Part shown: positions 50,683 through 61,789 of the stretch, in pieces
Layout of the letters: each line of letters starts with the position of its first letter
Position numbering within the stretch: the stretch's first letter is position 1
NCBI GenBank assembly: GCA_021927905.1
Contig: BLLK01000020.1
Coordinates: 744,001 to 808,000, forward strand
DNA from: Chaetoceros tenuissimus
Taxonomy: Eukaryota; Bacillariophyta; Thalassiosirophyceae; Chaetocerotales; Chaetocerotaceae
Direction of reading: 5' to 3'
DNA: 64,000 nucleotides
Notes under the pieces: model-generated
Databases searched by the model: none
The model's input: only the letters and a program-made list of their open reading frames with translations
What the model was told of the DNA's origin: nothing
Position numbers and translations under genes: made by a program

Positions 50683-51816
50683 TTAATCACGATCGTCCAT
50701 GTTGGCATTATTATTTGCTTCAAGATCGGATTTTTCTTCCTCCTTTTCGAGCGCGATTGGAGATTTCACTTCTTCTTCGTCTTTCTCTGCTTCATCCACA
50801 CCAGCGGAAATTTCAAGCGTATCTTTATTTGCTTCAAGATCGGATTTTTCTTCTTCTGCCTTGTCGAGAGTGATTGGAAATTTCACTTCTTCTTCTTCTT
50901 TCTTTGCTTTATCCTCACGGGCTCTCAAGTTGTCAGAAACAATGCCACGATCATCCTCAGCTCCCTCATTTTCAACAAGAAACAAAGTCATCGCCATAAG
51001 AAGAATGATAAAAGCATAGAAAAACAATGGAAAAAGAATCCAAAGACAAGAGAAACCATTTTTCTCGTCACCATCTGTCGCTTCATCTATTTTGAAAGAG
51101 AAAAGGGCTAGGGTAATGATGATTGAAGCAGTTGGCTTGATAGGCTCCTCTTTACCAGTCTCTGGATCATAACAGCAGGCATACAATTGACCTACAATTA
51201 CTTCGATCCAAATTGGAATCAAAACAATGTTCCAGTCCCAACCACGGTCTTGATCCAGTTGAAGTGCAAGAAGAACCACAAATATCAAACGACAAATGCA
51301 CACCTCAGCCCTAACTTCACGAAAAATATATAAAATCTGATTGATAAATAGCGGAATGAGAATCACACTATACCTGTAATCGACACTTCCATCCCATTTC
51401 AATGCCAACAAGATCTCAAGAGCAAGCACAGAACCACAACGTATAGCTAGAACTATCGCTCCCACAGATAAATGGACCAAACAGTGCAAAATTTCGAAAG
51501 CGATAAGCGGTGACAAAACCACCATCCAATCAGCTTGGGCTAGGGCACTCTCGCTTCCTGATAATATACCATCAATTTTGACACAAATCAAGATGGGAAT
51601 CATCAAGAAAAAAGCAACCAAGACAAGTACTACGGAGAACAACTTGCAACGACCTGCAAAACTTTGCATAGAACTCTCCAGCCACTGTTGGAGCTTTAAT
51701 GAGTAATGCTGGCCCTCCTCGTCTCTGACTTCTTCTCCCGCATCTGTCGAGTATGGTACGAAATCTTTGAAGGGCACTGATAAGGGCTTTAATAGAGACC
51801 ACTGGAGCTCATTCAT
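50683..51816 (-). CDS. TMEM185-like membrane protein, J-domain-less paralogue
   Basis: A 377-residue protein starting at an ATG that aligns with the start of the neighbouring paralogue (MNELQWSLLKPL versus MNKFQLYLIKFF); an ATG at 51972 would add 52 unrelated residues. It shares the membrane core of the DnaJ gene (VLVLVAFFLMIPILICVKID, LALKWDGSVDYRYSVILIP, LDQDRGWDWNIVLIPIWIEV, CLWILFPLFFYAFIILL) and the acidic, repeat-bearing tail (KSDLEANKDT, KSDLEANNNA). The J-domain is gone: between the start and the first helix there are only about 70 residues with no HPD. It arose by tandem duplication followed by loss of the J-domain, or the reverse. Confidence 0.75.
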   Translation of the reverse strand: MNELQWSLLKPLSVPFKDFVPYSTDAGEEVRDEEGQHYSLKLQQWLESSMQSFAGRCKLFSVVLVLVAFFLMIPILICVKIDGILSGSESALAQADWMVVLSPLIAFEILHCLVHLSVGAIVLAIRCGSVLALEILLALKWDGSVDYRYSVILIPLFINQILYIFREVRAEVCICRLIFVVLLALQLDQDRGWDWNIVLIPIWIEVIVGQLYACCYDPETGKEEPIKPTASIIITLALFSFKIDEATDGDEKNGFSCLWILFPLFFYAFIILLMAMTLFLVENEGAEDDRGIVSDNLRAREDKAKKEEEEVKFPITLDKAEEEKSDLEANKDTLEISAGVDEAEKDEEEVKSPIALEKEEEKSDLEANNNANMDDRD

Positions 51817-52479
51817 TTTCTGTTTCAAAGACAAAGGCCTAAATTGTATTTTACTGTACTCTTTGTCTTTTTGTTTTTGGGGATAGTATGTGATGGTGTA
51901 GCTTTCGCAAGTGAGTGTTTCGCTGACGTGAGTGACATTGCGCATTTGTCGGTGAGGCGGCCTTGTCTTCATTTACTCTTGTAGAGTCTTGACAAGCATC
52001 AAATGGCCGCTTTCCGCATGAACTCTCAATCACGTCATTGGAACAATGATGGCTACTCTTTAAAATTTGTAAGTACGTAGGAGAGTGTGGTACTTAGGAA
52101 GTCTTCTTTGATGAATGAATGGTTGTGACACACCGACAGGCCTCTCTCCTGTGGGATTCAGCAATAACAGCTACACTCTAACGGCTTATCATCTCTTCAT
52201 TATTTTAAAAAGATAGTAATTTTTACCATGTAGGTACGAGCATGGAATAAATGAAACTATTGTTTGCTCTGTTCCACATGATATTATCAGACCTTTAAAC
52301 AAAATTCCAATGAAGGTCTCATGCAATTTTATTTAGCCTTTTCATGAGATTTCTTGCAAAGCCCAAAGTCATCTGCAGAGCCTTTATATCATAACGCGAG
52401 CTCTAAAAAATGATGTGCGGATGTAAACCTGGAGGATAATTTATAATCTGTCACTATTAAATCTTGAACTGATACATCA
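51817..52479. other. Intergenic
   Basis: Upstream region of the J-less paralogue. It retains homology to the 50216-50520 region, for example ACGGCT(G/T)ATCATCT(C/T)TTCATTATTT and CCTTTTCATGAGATTT, showing that the tandem duplication included the promoter. Confidence 0.55.
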
Positions 52480-53721
52480 TTAAGTTTCTATGACTCCATC
52501 TCGAACCAACTGCCGCACAATCGCAGATGATATGAAAGTAGATTTTGCATCTCTAGTACAGATTGTTTCAGCATTTTCAAGAATTCCCAGGTTTCTCAGA
52601 GAAACCCATTCTTTTTCAATTGCCTTTGTTCCAAATAAATTATATGCAGGTATCTTGTCTATATTTGGAAGTTCGCTACAGTCAACGGGAAAGTAAACAC
52701 CATGAATAGTGTTACTCACATTTGATGTTGAGATGTGTGTATATATTCTTCCATATTTGTCTTGATGCATATTTCTTCCAGTCTTCTTCATAGTTTCTTT
52801 ACGAGAATCAATCTCTTTTCTCAAATCTTCAGCAGATGTACATGGTAAAGGAAGAGGATCTGGCATTTGTGGAAACATTGTGTAGACACGCATAGAATCC
52901 AAAATCTTGTGAGTATCAACTGCATTGAAACTGATGTGGCGAGACCCATTTTCATTCTTTGCAAATAAACCACTCATTCTAAATGTTCCTTGAATAGCTG
53001 CTATACAGTTTTCATTTTGCAAAATATTATTAATCAGAACAAGAGTCTCATATTCAAAATTGTTTGTACATCCAGACTCGTTTGCAATTCTCTTTGTTAG
53101 GTCTCTCTTTAATTCTTTCCGTATTTCTTTTGCAAAAGATTCTAATTCTTGGTCTTTAAACTCATGCTCTATTTGAAATGCATCCTTCTTGATGTCAATC
53201 TTGGAATACGTCCAGTTTTCACAATCTTTTGGAAATTCTGGAAAATTACATGCATCAAATGTCAATCTCGGTTGTCGCACTTTATACCCCTTTGGTGGAC
53301 TACTTTCTTGCGAAGATAGTAACCATCGCTTAACTGGTACTCCTGTCCCTAATCCATATTTACTAGTGCCATTGGCAGATTCTCTTACAAGGATTTGTGT
53401 CTCAAACACTTTACTATCATTCTCAGTATCTTTCGGATCCTTTTTCACTCGACGATAGGGAATGACAAATAATTCTACTGGCCATAACTCTGGATGTGCT
53501 TGATACTTCTTGATGTAATCATCAGCTGGTATTGGTTCGAAACCTTCATTATCTTTTGTCAGGTCTGTTGGTGACCATATTATCTCTTTTTTATCAATGA
53601 AAGGAGAAGTTGCTGATAGACCCTTTGAACGATGTTGATATCTATTTGACACAGAGAAAGCAAATGTAGAGTAAACACCACTGCAGCAACAGAGAAGTCG
53701 AATAGAAGAGGATACATTCAT
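52480..53721 (-). CDS. Plastid-targeted protein of unknown function
   Basis: A 413-residue protein from the ATG that opens a signal peptide (MNVSSSIRLLCCCSGVYS); the frame extends 34 residues further upstream to another ATG (53823), but that would bury the signal. The cleavage region TFAFSVSN matches the diatom plastid motif. The mature protein is soluble and mixed-charge, with ELFVIPYRRVKKD, RWLLSS, a C/W segment (CENWTYSKIDI), a helical charged middle and a conserved-looking end (HGVYFPVDCSELPNIDKIPA, AYNLFGTKAIEKEWVSLRNL). I do not recognise a family. Confidence 0.6.
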   Translation of the reverse strand: MNVSSSIRLLCCCSGVYSTFAFSVSNRYQHRSKGLSATSPFIDKKEIIWSPTDLTKDNEGFEPIPADDYIKKYQAHPELWPVELFVIPYRRVKKDPKDTENDSKVFETQILVRESANGTSKYGLGTGVPVKRWLLSSQESSPPKGYKVRQPRLTFDACNFPEFPKDCENWTYSKIDIKKDAFQIEHEFKDQELESFAKEIRKELKRDLTKRIANESGCTNNFEYETLVLINNILQNENCIAAIQGTFRMSGLFAKNENGSRHISFNAVDTHKILDSMRVYTMFPQMPDPLPLPCTSAEDLRKEIDSRKETMKKTGRNMHQDKYGRIYTHISTSNVSNTIHGVYFPVDCSELPNIDKIPAYNLFGTKAIEKEWVSLRNLGILENAETICTRDAKSTFISSAIVRQLVRDGVIET

Positions 53722-53999
53722 GATTGAGTTTGTATATATACGCGACCTACTATCTTGAAAGAAGTGTATTTTTGCAACTTCTTTGTGTTTTGTGTTGTGG
53801 TTTGCAGCTTTGTTTCTATTCATCTGGCTTTATGTTTATTCGTACGTACCTACCACTAGTATCTATAAAAACAAAATATCACTAGACGACTTTTCAAACA
53901 TGGTTCATACACATGACAAATAAAGAGCAAGATATATTCTCATTATTCTTTGTTTCATATTCTTTATTTTACTCACAAACACAAAAAAGATCCCAACTA

Positions 54000-56854
54000 T
54001 TACACCTCAAAAGTTTTCCCGATATCCACCTCTTCCTTTTGCTCCTCTACTGTTGGCAAAGGCTCGGTGGTTTGAACTTCCATTGGTGCTTGTGGCTCGG
54101 CCCAAGGGAATTCAATTGAATTCAAAGAAGTAATCATCTCAAAGCTCAGAAAACCGCGTGCGAAAACTGGATCTAGCTTGGCCTTCTTTAGCTTCTCACA
54201 ATACTCGTACAATTCTGAACCAGGTGGGACATCGAGGTGTCCATTCACTCTTTTGAATTCAATCAATTCCTTTAGATAACCATGGAACATATCATCGGTC
54301 TTGTCAATTTGATGAGGTACCTCCCATTCAAAGCCAATTGCATCTAGTGCATCGATGCGTTCTTGTGACATGAGAATTCCACTTGCTTCAGGATTTCTTC
54401 TCGCAGCTCTCATGTTGGAACACCAAGGAGCTAGCTGACGATCCAACTTGCTTGTTACTCGAAGGTGTCCATGCTTTTCTTTGAATTCACGAAGTTGTTC
54501 AAGTCGAACATCGAAACTGATTGGTTGAGTTGTCTCCCAGCGGAATCCTATGGCATCAAGCATGGCAATTCTTTCTGCATTGACTAGTCGAGAACTATTT
54601 GGATTCTTTCGTGCAGAACGCACACTCTTGACAAAGTTTGAAAGAGATTTATCTCTCTTTGGGGTCACATTAGTATCACCATACTTGGCTTTGTAAGCCT
54701 TTAGCTCTTGTACACGTTCCTCAAAACTCTTTGGCTCAACTTTTTTAGCACCAGCTCTATCTGCTATATTCCAGACGAACCCAATTTCATCCAGTGCAGC
54801 AATCTTTTCTTCGGTAATGTTCATAATCCCAGCATCAGGCTTTCGTCTTGCCTGGCGGACATTGTTACAATACGACGCGAGCTTCTTGTCAAGCTTGTCA
54901 GTAACTTTTAGATGACCATGTTTCTCTTTGAATTCCTTGAGCTGTACAATGCGATCTTCAAAGGCAGTTGGCTGGTTGGTTTTGGGTGGATTCCATTCAA
55001 AACCAATCGCGTCGAGAGCCTTGACTCTCTCCTCTGGTAGACTTTTTTTAGACCCAGGACGATGTGCACTGCGAACATCACTGCAAAATAGAGCAAGTGG
55101 TCTGTCATGACGAGAAGTGACACGGTAATGACCATGTTTTTCTTTGAACTCCTTCAATTGTTGAATTCTTTCTTCGAATGTAGTCCATTGATCTTTCTGG
55201 TCTTCCACATTCCATCGAAAGCCAATATCATCAAGAGCCTTGATTTGATCATCAGTCAATGTAGAATTCTCATTAGCACGGTCATTCCTTGCATGATGAC
55301 ACCATGCAGCTAGACTTCTATCTTCTTTTCTAGTTACCAAAACGTGACCATTTTCTTCCTTGAACTTGGTAAGAGCAGCAAGTCTGTCTTCAAAGGAGAT
55401 ATTCTCTTCTCTTCCTTCATTTGCAGACCAGCGGATCTTGGTTCTTGGGGGTGCCCAGTCAAAGCCAATGCTGTCAAGCGCCTTGATACGTTCAGGAGTA
55501 AGCTTCACCCCATTGGTCTTGTTTGGATCGCGTCTAGCTCCTCTCATATGGTTGACAAAAATGGCAAGATTCTTGTTCTGACCCATGGTAACTCTGATAT
55601 GCCCGTGCACAGCCTTGTATGCTTTCAATTGTTCAATACGCTCTGTAAAAGATGTAGTCTTCTTTCCAGCTTTCGACTTGTAGGTACCTGGTTCAACAGA
55701 GTCATCACCTGGACCAGCATTCTTAGGCTTTGCCCCACGTTTAATTCTCCATTTGAAGCCAGCCTCTTCCAGAGCCTGAATCTCATCCTCTTGAAGCTTA
55801 TACATTGGCTTCTTGCCTTCCTTGATTTGCCAATAAGAGCATCTCATCACATGACACCATCTTCCCAAAGAGACGTCTTCCTTGTACACTCTAGGTACGT
55901 TGCAGTGTCCCGTCTCACCTTTGAATGCTCTGAGATCATCCATACGCTCTTCAAATGATTTGTTTGGAGTTGTACGTACTTCCCATTCAACTATATGAAT
56001 ATAAAAATGTAAAGTGTCAGTATGATTCCAAGGTAACGAGTCTAGGCATATAATAAGAGAAACTTACATCCAATGCTTTCCAATTCTTGAATTTTCTCAT
56101 CAGTCAAGAGCTTCCCTTTATAAGTTCCGTTCTTTTTGAGACGATAGTACTCCCTCATCTTTTTTGTAAACTGAGCCAATTCAGGATGTTCCTTACTTCT
56201 CTGTGGGATTCTACAATGTCCATGCTCTTTTTTGTAACTCTTGAGAAGTCCAATCTTTTCCTCCCAGGTAGTAAACGGTCTTCTTCTCTTTCTTGTATCC
56301 TGATCTGGATGATATTCTGCGGTATCAATGTGTTGCTCAATATCTTGCATTGCATGTTCAGCTGCTGCAATGACATCAGTAGCACCATGTACAGGTGCTG
56401 GAACAAGAGGTGGCATGTTTGGATCTGGTACAGGAGGATGAACCATGGTAACATCCATGGCTGCATGAATGGCATGATTGACGGCGGAAGCAGCTTGATC
56501 CTCTGTCATGTTGATGGTCACTCCGATATCATGAGGGTTAGGAACAGAAGAGTCTTGGTCCAGTTTCATCTTTTTCTCTGGTGGCATGTTTGCATCTTCG
56601 TTCAATTCCTGTTCAGCAGTCATGACCATGGCAGGATTTGGGATTTCCACGGAGACTCCATTTGGTACGGCGACAGGTCCGGTAGTTGCAATTTCTACAT
56701 GTGCATCATGGGGAATGGTGACTTGTGCGATGGCACTGGCTGCGAGTTCATTGGTTTCCTCTTCAGTAGGAGCTGTATAAGATACTTCCTGCATGACTGG
56801 ATCTTGAGTTACATGCGGCTCTGTTGCCAGATGTGTATCTTCTGCAGATGACAT
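54000..56854 (-). CDS. Nine-repeat helicase-associated (HA) domain protein
   Basis: Two exons: complement of 56068-56854 and 54000-55990; 925 residues, 77-nt intron. The first 200 residues are acidic, Met/Pro/Ala-rich low complexity with basic clusters that could be nuclear signals (PPEKKMKLDQD, TRKRRRP). The remainder consists of about nine tandem helicase-associated domains (PF03457 pattern): each opens (F/W)EERIxxLKxFKEKHGH, has a WC or FC-containing middle and closes with ERIxALDxIGFxW. No helicase motor is present. HA repeats are widespread in diatoms and may bind nucleic acid; the function here is unknown, probably nuclear. Confidence 0.85.
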
Positions 56855-57520
56855 GTTCTTGTTCTAGTGCTAGGTATTCTTTTTCCTTTGGCGCTTTCAC
56901 CTATTGATGCAACACGAATTCAATTTGGAATGAAATTGAAATTTTTGAATTGTGGGTTGTCTTGCCTTTTACTGCAGGTTACGTGCTTTGCAGAGGAAGT
57001 TGGAGATATGTGGTAGGTTTTGAACTCTTCTGAATTATGTGTTTATTTGATAGGTTATCTTTTTTGAGGAGCTGCACAACAGGAACAACAGCAAAGCAGT
57101 TCAGGAGGAGGAGGCTGATGATGAGAAACGATGGATTTTGGGCTGACGTGTCAAAATGGCCTAGAGATTGTTTAAAATTATCTACTTCCTCACGGTTATC
57201 TTCTATCACACATGTCATCGTCACAATAATGCATCAATGTACGGGACCAACTTACACAACATGCACGATAGCTTCACAAAAAGAAGAAATAATTCTTTTT
57301 AGGAGTGCCGTCAAGTGAAATTTTTCAAGCGTTTGTGACGACGCATTCCTCTCTATTGGATTGATTCTTCTTCCTCTGGAACCTCTACTGTCCACATAAA
57401 AAAAAGAGATGTTGAACAATCATTCCTTATCATTTAGAGATCACTTGAAGATAACATCTTTCTCACCATAGGACCTGTACCTGTAACATTCCCATTGTAC
57501 GACACTAACGAATGGAATAG

Positions 57521-57719
57521 AAAAAAGTGAGTAAATTCATACATTCTTGTTTCTTGAAACTCTCAACACACCTCCAAACTTAAGCGAGGGCATAGACCAA
57601 AATGTGGATGGAGCTTGAATGGTTTGGTATATACTCAGCTTCGTCTTGGTATTTATCAAAGCATGGTTTACTTGCAGAGAAATTCTATTTCTCACACTCC
57701 CCAGTTATGATTTTCACAT
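57521..57719 (+). repeat. Direct repeat, copy 1
   Basis: Matches 58018-58185 in two blocks: AAAAGTGAGTAAATTCATA ... GAGCTTGAAT (to 57620) and ATGGTTTACTTGCAGAGAAA ... TTTTCACA (from 57663). Copy 1 has about 40 extra bases between the blocks. The repeat includes AAAGTGAGTAAA, a donor-like sequence, and CTTGCAG, an acceptor-like sequence. Confidence 0.75.
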
Positions 57720-58017
57720 AGAAACTTTTTTCATGGGCCTTTATTGCCAGCAAGCAATGAGGATGAATCTCTCTAGCTATTTGATTCACTCTGCTTTCTG
57801 TCTTTTTCAATCAATGCAACCAGATGGAAGGACTAGAATCCAGAGTCAGATCTAGATATACTGCCGAAACCTATCATCATAAGCATCTATTATATTCGTG
57901 GGAGTCATTCTCTTGGGCCATTTCTAGGACTGCACAAAGTTGTACAAGTGAAAAGCTGTTTGAAATATGATCGACTGCCAACTACCCTTCATGACAAATA
58001 CGCTCTACAGCAAATGG

Positions 58018-58185
58018 AAAAAGTGAGTAAATTCATACTTATTCTTGTTTCTTGAAACTCTCAACACACCTCCAAACTTATGCGAGGGCATAGACCAAAA
58101 TGTGGATGGAGCTTGAATGTCGCTATGGTTTTACTTGCAGAGAAATTCTTTTTCTCACACTCCCCTAGTTATGATTGTCACACAG
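58018..58185 (+). repeat. Direct repeat, copy 2
   Basis: Second copy of the block at 57521-57719, about 497 bp downstream, with a few mismatches and small indels. No coding function visible. Confidence 0.75.
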
Positions 58186-58458
58186 GAACTTTCTCATGGA
58201 GCGTTCACAAATTCAGAGTCGATTTAAAAAACAGGATTGACTGTTATAAGTGCACATGACAAGTGTGTTTATGCTTTCGAAGACGTTGTTTCTTTAGCGG
58301 TATAGTGAATGCTCTTTTCTTCTTCCACAGATCATGCTTTCAGTGGGAAGTATGGTATTTGTCACTCGAGTGATAGATCTAAGTGTAAACTCTAATACGT
58401 AGATACCAATGCGTGTAAAAATACATAGACACTATTTTTATGTTCTAGAAAAGGCGTA

Positions 58459-61218
58459 CTATATCCAATCGTCAATAGTTTTGAGAGTAACAATGAGCAG
58501 TTTCGCATCTTCAAGAGTATTGTAATGACAAAATGAAGCTCTTACAATTCCTCCGTTACAAGGAATTGATCTCTCATTCTGAAACTGTGTGGTAGAAAGA
58601 AAAGAGCCACATCTGACGATAATATCATGGAGGGCACAAAGTCTTACCATTTCAACAGATGCTATTTTGGCATGGGTAAAGGAAATGATAGGGATATTGT
58701 GTGCCTCATCGGAAATCAAACGTACGTGAGGATTTGACTGTAACTCATTTTTCATATATTCTAAAAAATGCTTCTCTGTGTATTGGATATCATGATAAGC
58801 CTTCATAACATGATGTTTGGTCAAAGATGACGAAGATCCTTTCAGTTTCCTCCTTTCAACAGGATCTTGGCCAGCATTTATATCTTCCGAGCATTGTCCT
58901 TCATTCATTGACACGAAAGTATTGGTATCATTATTCATAGCTAATGTCATTACGTAGTTTCCGAGACCTATTATTCCATTACAACCTTCGTAGTTCACTG
59001 TTCCGCATTCCAATATCTTGTTTGCTTCCAATGTCCTGGTAACGTGGATATTGGCTTGCTGAATTGCTACTTTTCTTGCAAGTAATGCGCCAATATGTGG
59101 GCCAAATATTTTATGAAAGGATACGCAGTACCAATCGGCTTTGACATTGTCGAGATCTGCATAGACATGTGGAGATGCTGCAACACCATCAATTACTATT
59201 TGTACATTTGGGTAGTTGCTCTTGATATGTTGACAAATGCCTCCTATGTCCCTAATAGAACCTAGAATGTTTGAGGCATGAGAGATGCAAATCAGTCGAG
59301 TTCTCTCTGATAGCATTGTATCTAATTTCAGCACCATATTGGACATTTGTAATGATGAAATCCATTTTACCTGGGCACCTACGTCTTCGGCCAAATCAAT
59401 CCAAGGATTTACATTTGCAACGTGATTTTCAGAAGCAATAATGATTTCGTCATTGTCCTTGATAAAGCCAAGCTTTGCAAAGTACCTTGCAAGTCTTTCA
59501 AACATCGAAGTGGCATTTGCTCCAAAGTATACATTGTAATTGTCCTCTGATGCACCAAACAAAGTCAAAGTAACTTTACGGGCTTCTTCCTTTGATTTCT
59601 GACCAATTAATGAACGATGACGATGAGAAAGCGATTCAACCATTTGGTGTACAACTTGAGAGGGGACTTGCGCTCCACCTGCATTTTCCAAAAATACTGG
59701 GGACTTACGTTCATTTCCTTTGTCTTGGAAGTATGGAAATTGGCATCTGGCAAAGTTGGCAAAACTTTCACTCTCTTCTGATTCCCGCCTTGATTCTTCT
59801 TGCTCTTGTTGAATATCTAGCTTGTGCATCTTCTTTTCAAATAATCGCCAGCGTATTTTATTCAGCAGCGAGGCTTTTGAAGGTAGCATTAGCTCAGGTA
59901 CACTCGCCTCATTTTTCAAAGCATCTTGCTGAAATACCAAATTCCATCCCATGGTATCTCTAGGGCATTTGTTTCTGCATAGCCGACCTTCTACTGCAGG
60001 GATAACCCACATTTTCAGCAAATCTCTCAAGACATCGTCATGAAGATTTTCTGCAAAAGGCAAACCAGTTGCAGTATCTTGTGAAGGCGGACAGTTGACT
60101 TCTAACATATATGACACCGGCATGCCCTTCTCATTACAACTAAGTATGAAGTCCAAGCCAAGATATTCAAATCCACAATTTGCATCTCCACCTTGTACAA
60201 ATGTCATTGCATTTTTTGCTAAAATATGAACGGATGCAGCGATGGAAGGATAATATTTTTTGAGAGGAATCACCTTTTGTCCATCAATATATTTATTCTG
60301 GAATGTTTCATCAAGAGATAGATCAGCTAAAATTTCCCCAGCAAACTTTTCAGCATCATGACTATTGGCACAACAATTTGTAATATGCACGGATGGATCA
60401 AAATCTTGCTGTGTATTTGCCTCGCTGCATGATGTTTGAAACTCTTCATTTGCAACATGAAGAAAGCATCGCTTATGTACAAAAGCCATTCCATTCATCA
60501 TACATGCATAGACTCGAATATGACATTTTTTCCTTCGATAAAGTATTGGAGGCCAAGTATATTCTTGTGCAACATATCGATGATCTTCATGTAACGGTGA
60601 TTTTTCTTCATGTAGCAATACATCATCCTTTTGCATATTTGTAATCCATATTCCTCCAAAGCCGTTAGAGTTTGCATCTTTAACAACCCATGTATTTTGT
60701 GGCTTGGAAGTTGATATTTGTTTTGAAGGGACGTTAAAGTCTGGATCAAGATCTTGCAACACATATCTCTTGTCATCATGCACATGACTCTTTTGCAGCT
60801 TCTCTCGTAATGATACAAGACCCGATTTTCCTCTAATAAAATGAGTAGTAAGAGGAGTAAAATGTTCAACCATCTCTCTGGAATGTTGTTGTTCATAGTT
60901 GAATAGGCGTCCTAAGACCCATTTGTCATCTAAAATACCAATGCCATTAGGAAGATGGGAGTAACATGCTGCTGAGTCCCTCAGAGACTTGGTTTCATTT
61001 CGAGGTGCATTTTCCCAAATAAAGTGCAAATGATTATCGTTTTCAAGAGGCTTTGCATCTCTTGACGTATTGTAAGGGCTACAATCAATCCATGAATCAG
61101 GCAGAAGCTTTTTTATGCGAAGATGTGCAGCTCTTCCAGTTATTGAAAATCTAATAGCTTGGCAGACATTTTCGTCCTCCTTCTTCTCTTCCAATTCCGT
61201 TTGCAAAGGCATATTCAT
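58459..61218 (-). CDS. Fusion of a tubulin-tyrosine-ligase-like enzyme and a class V PLP (cysteine-desulfurase-fold) enzyme
   Basis: A 919-residue single-exon protein from the ATG at 61218. Residues 20-410 form a TTL-like ATP-grasp ligase: WVVKDANSNGFGGIWI with nucleotide-binding Lys180, RVYACM, LGLDFIL (Asp356) and the metal-binding LEVNCPPSQ (Glu373). TTL enzymes join an amino acid to a protein carboxylate or side chain. After a Glu-rich linker (465-495), residues 505-919 form a class V aminotransferase fold: FLENAGGAQVPSQVV, YFGANATSMFERL, ENHV (PLP-stacking His599), VIDGVAA (Asp677), SFHKIFGPHIG (Schiff-base Lys703), ECGTVNYEG and the carboxylate-binding Arg893 (GGIVRASFCHYN). All key residues appear intact. 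No obvious target signal; probably cytosolic. Confidence 0.87.
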   Translation of the reverse strand: MNMPLQTELEEKKEDENVCQAIRFSITGRAAHLRIKKLLPDSWIDCSPYNTSRDAKPLENDNHLHFIWENAPRNETKSLRDSAACYSHLPNGIGILDDKWVLGRLFNYEQQHSREMVEHFTPLTTHFIRGKSGLVSLREKLQKSHVHDDKRYVLQDLDPDFNVPSKQISTSKPQNTWVVKDANSNGFGGIWITNMQKDDVLLHEEKSPLHEDHRYVAQEYTWPPILYRRKKCHIRVYACMMNGMAFVHKRCFLHVANEEFQTSCSEANTQQDFDPSVHITNCCANSHDAEKFAGEILADLSLDETFQNKYIDGQKVIPLKKYYPSIAASVHILAKNAMTFVQGGDANCGFEYLGLDFILSCNEKGMPVSYMLEVNCPPSQDTATGLPFAENLHDDVLRDLLKMWVIPAVEGRLCRNKCPRDTMGWNLVFQQDALKNEASVPELMLPSKASLLNKIRWRLFEKKMHKLDIQQEQEESRRESEESESFANFARCQFPYFQDKGNERKSPVFLENAGGAQVPSQVVHQMVESLSHRHRSLIGQKSKEEARKVTLTLFGASEDNYNVYFGANATSMFERLARYFAKLGFIKDNDEIIIASENHVANVNPWIDLAEDVGAQVKWISSLQMSNMVLKLDTMLSERTRLICISHASNILGSIRDIGGICQHIKSNYPNVQIVIDGVAASPHVYADLDNVKADWYCVSFHKIFGPHIGALLARKVAIQQANIHVTRTLEANKILECGTVNYEGCNGIIGLGNYVMTLAMNNDTNTFVSMNEGQCSEDINAGQDPVERRKLKGSSSSLTKHHVMKAYHDIQYTEKHFLEYMKNELQSNPHVRLISDEAHNIPIISFTHAKIASVEMVRLCALHDIIVRCGSFLSTTQFQNERSIPCNGGIVRASFCHYNTLEDAKLLIVTLKTIDDWI

Positions 61219-61370
61219 GGACTACTCTTTTTATGATAAAATGCTAATAATGGTGGAAATACTGGTGTAGTTCTTTTAATTGACCATAGTTTATTCAAAA
61301 AAATCCACTTCATTTTTTGTCAAGCAGCATGTGATGCGTTACTTTTAATCCGTCTCGAGTGGGGAGAAGA

Positions 61371-61571
61371 ATGTCCATTTTATTATTATTTTTACATAGG
61401 AATCATTATTATTTTTACATAGGAATCATCATCGTCTTACCCGGTGTGGAAGAAATTCCTGGACATACTTTCTATTATTGTGAGAATATCAACGTAGTGA
61501 TTATGAGTGATTCTGTACGAAGAATTGAAGAGTGGGCTTTTAGTGATTGCACCAGTCTCGTACGTACTTAG
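61371..61571 (+). pseudogene. Fragment of a BspA-like leucine-rich-repeat gene
   Basis: About 66 codons. The last 43 encode VLPGVEEIPGHTFYYCENIN and DSVRRIEEWAFSDCTSLV, the LRR_5 (BspA-like) pattern in which each repeat contains F-x-x-C-x-x-L. Only about two repeats remain, and the frame ends soon after at TAG. A splice donor-like GTACGT follows CTSLV, but no continuing exon is found. A 23-bp perfect tandem duplication (ATTATTATTTTTACATAGGA region) precedes it. Probably a truncated copy of a larger family. Confidence 0.5.
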
Positions 61572-61789
61572 AAATTAGAAACAAAAGATTCAATACGTAA
61601 TGGCAAACTATCCTCTTCAGCATCAATTCCTGACTGAATGAGTTTAAATCATATAATCTAATACTTATATTCTATTAATATTCACTTTATTGACTCGAAA
61701 TACCCATAAAATTGAAGGATGACTGCACAATGAGTTATAAATTACTCCAATTTTCACTATACCTTTTTTTTGAAAGATGCTAGTGAATA

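Larger units (their letters stand above)
56855..58458. other. Gene-free 1.6-kb region with a duplicated block
   Basis: No supported gene. Small frames here lack features. The only structure is the pair of direct repeats described separately at 57521-57719 and 58018-58185. The left part is the promoter region of the HA-repeat gene. Confidence 0.55.
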
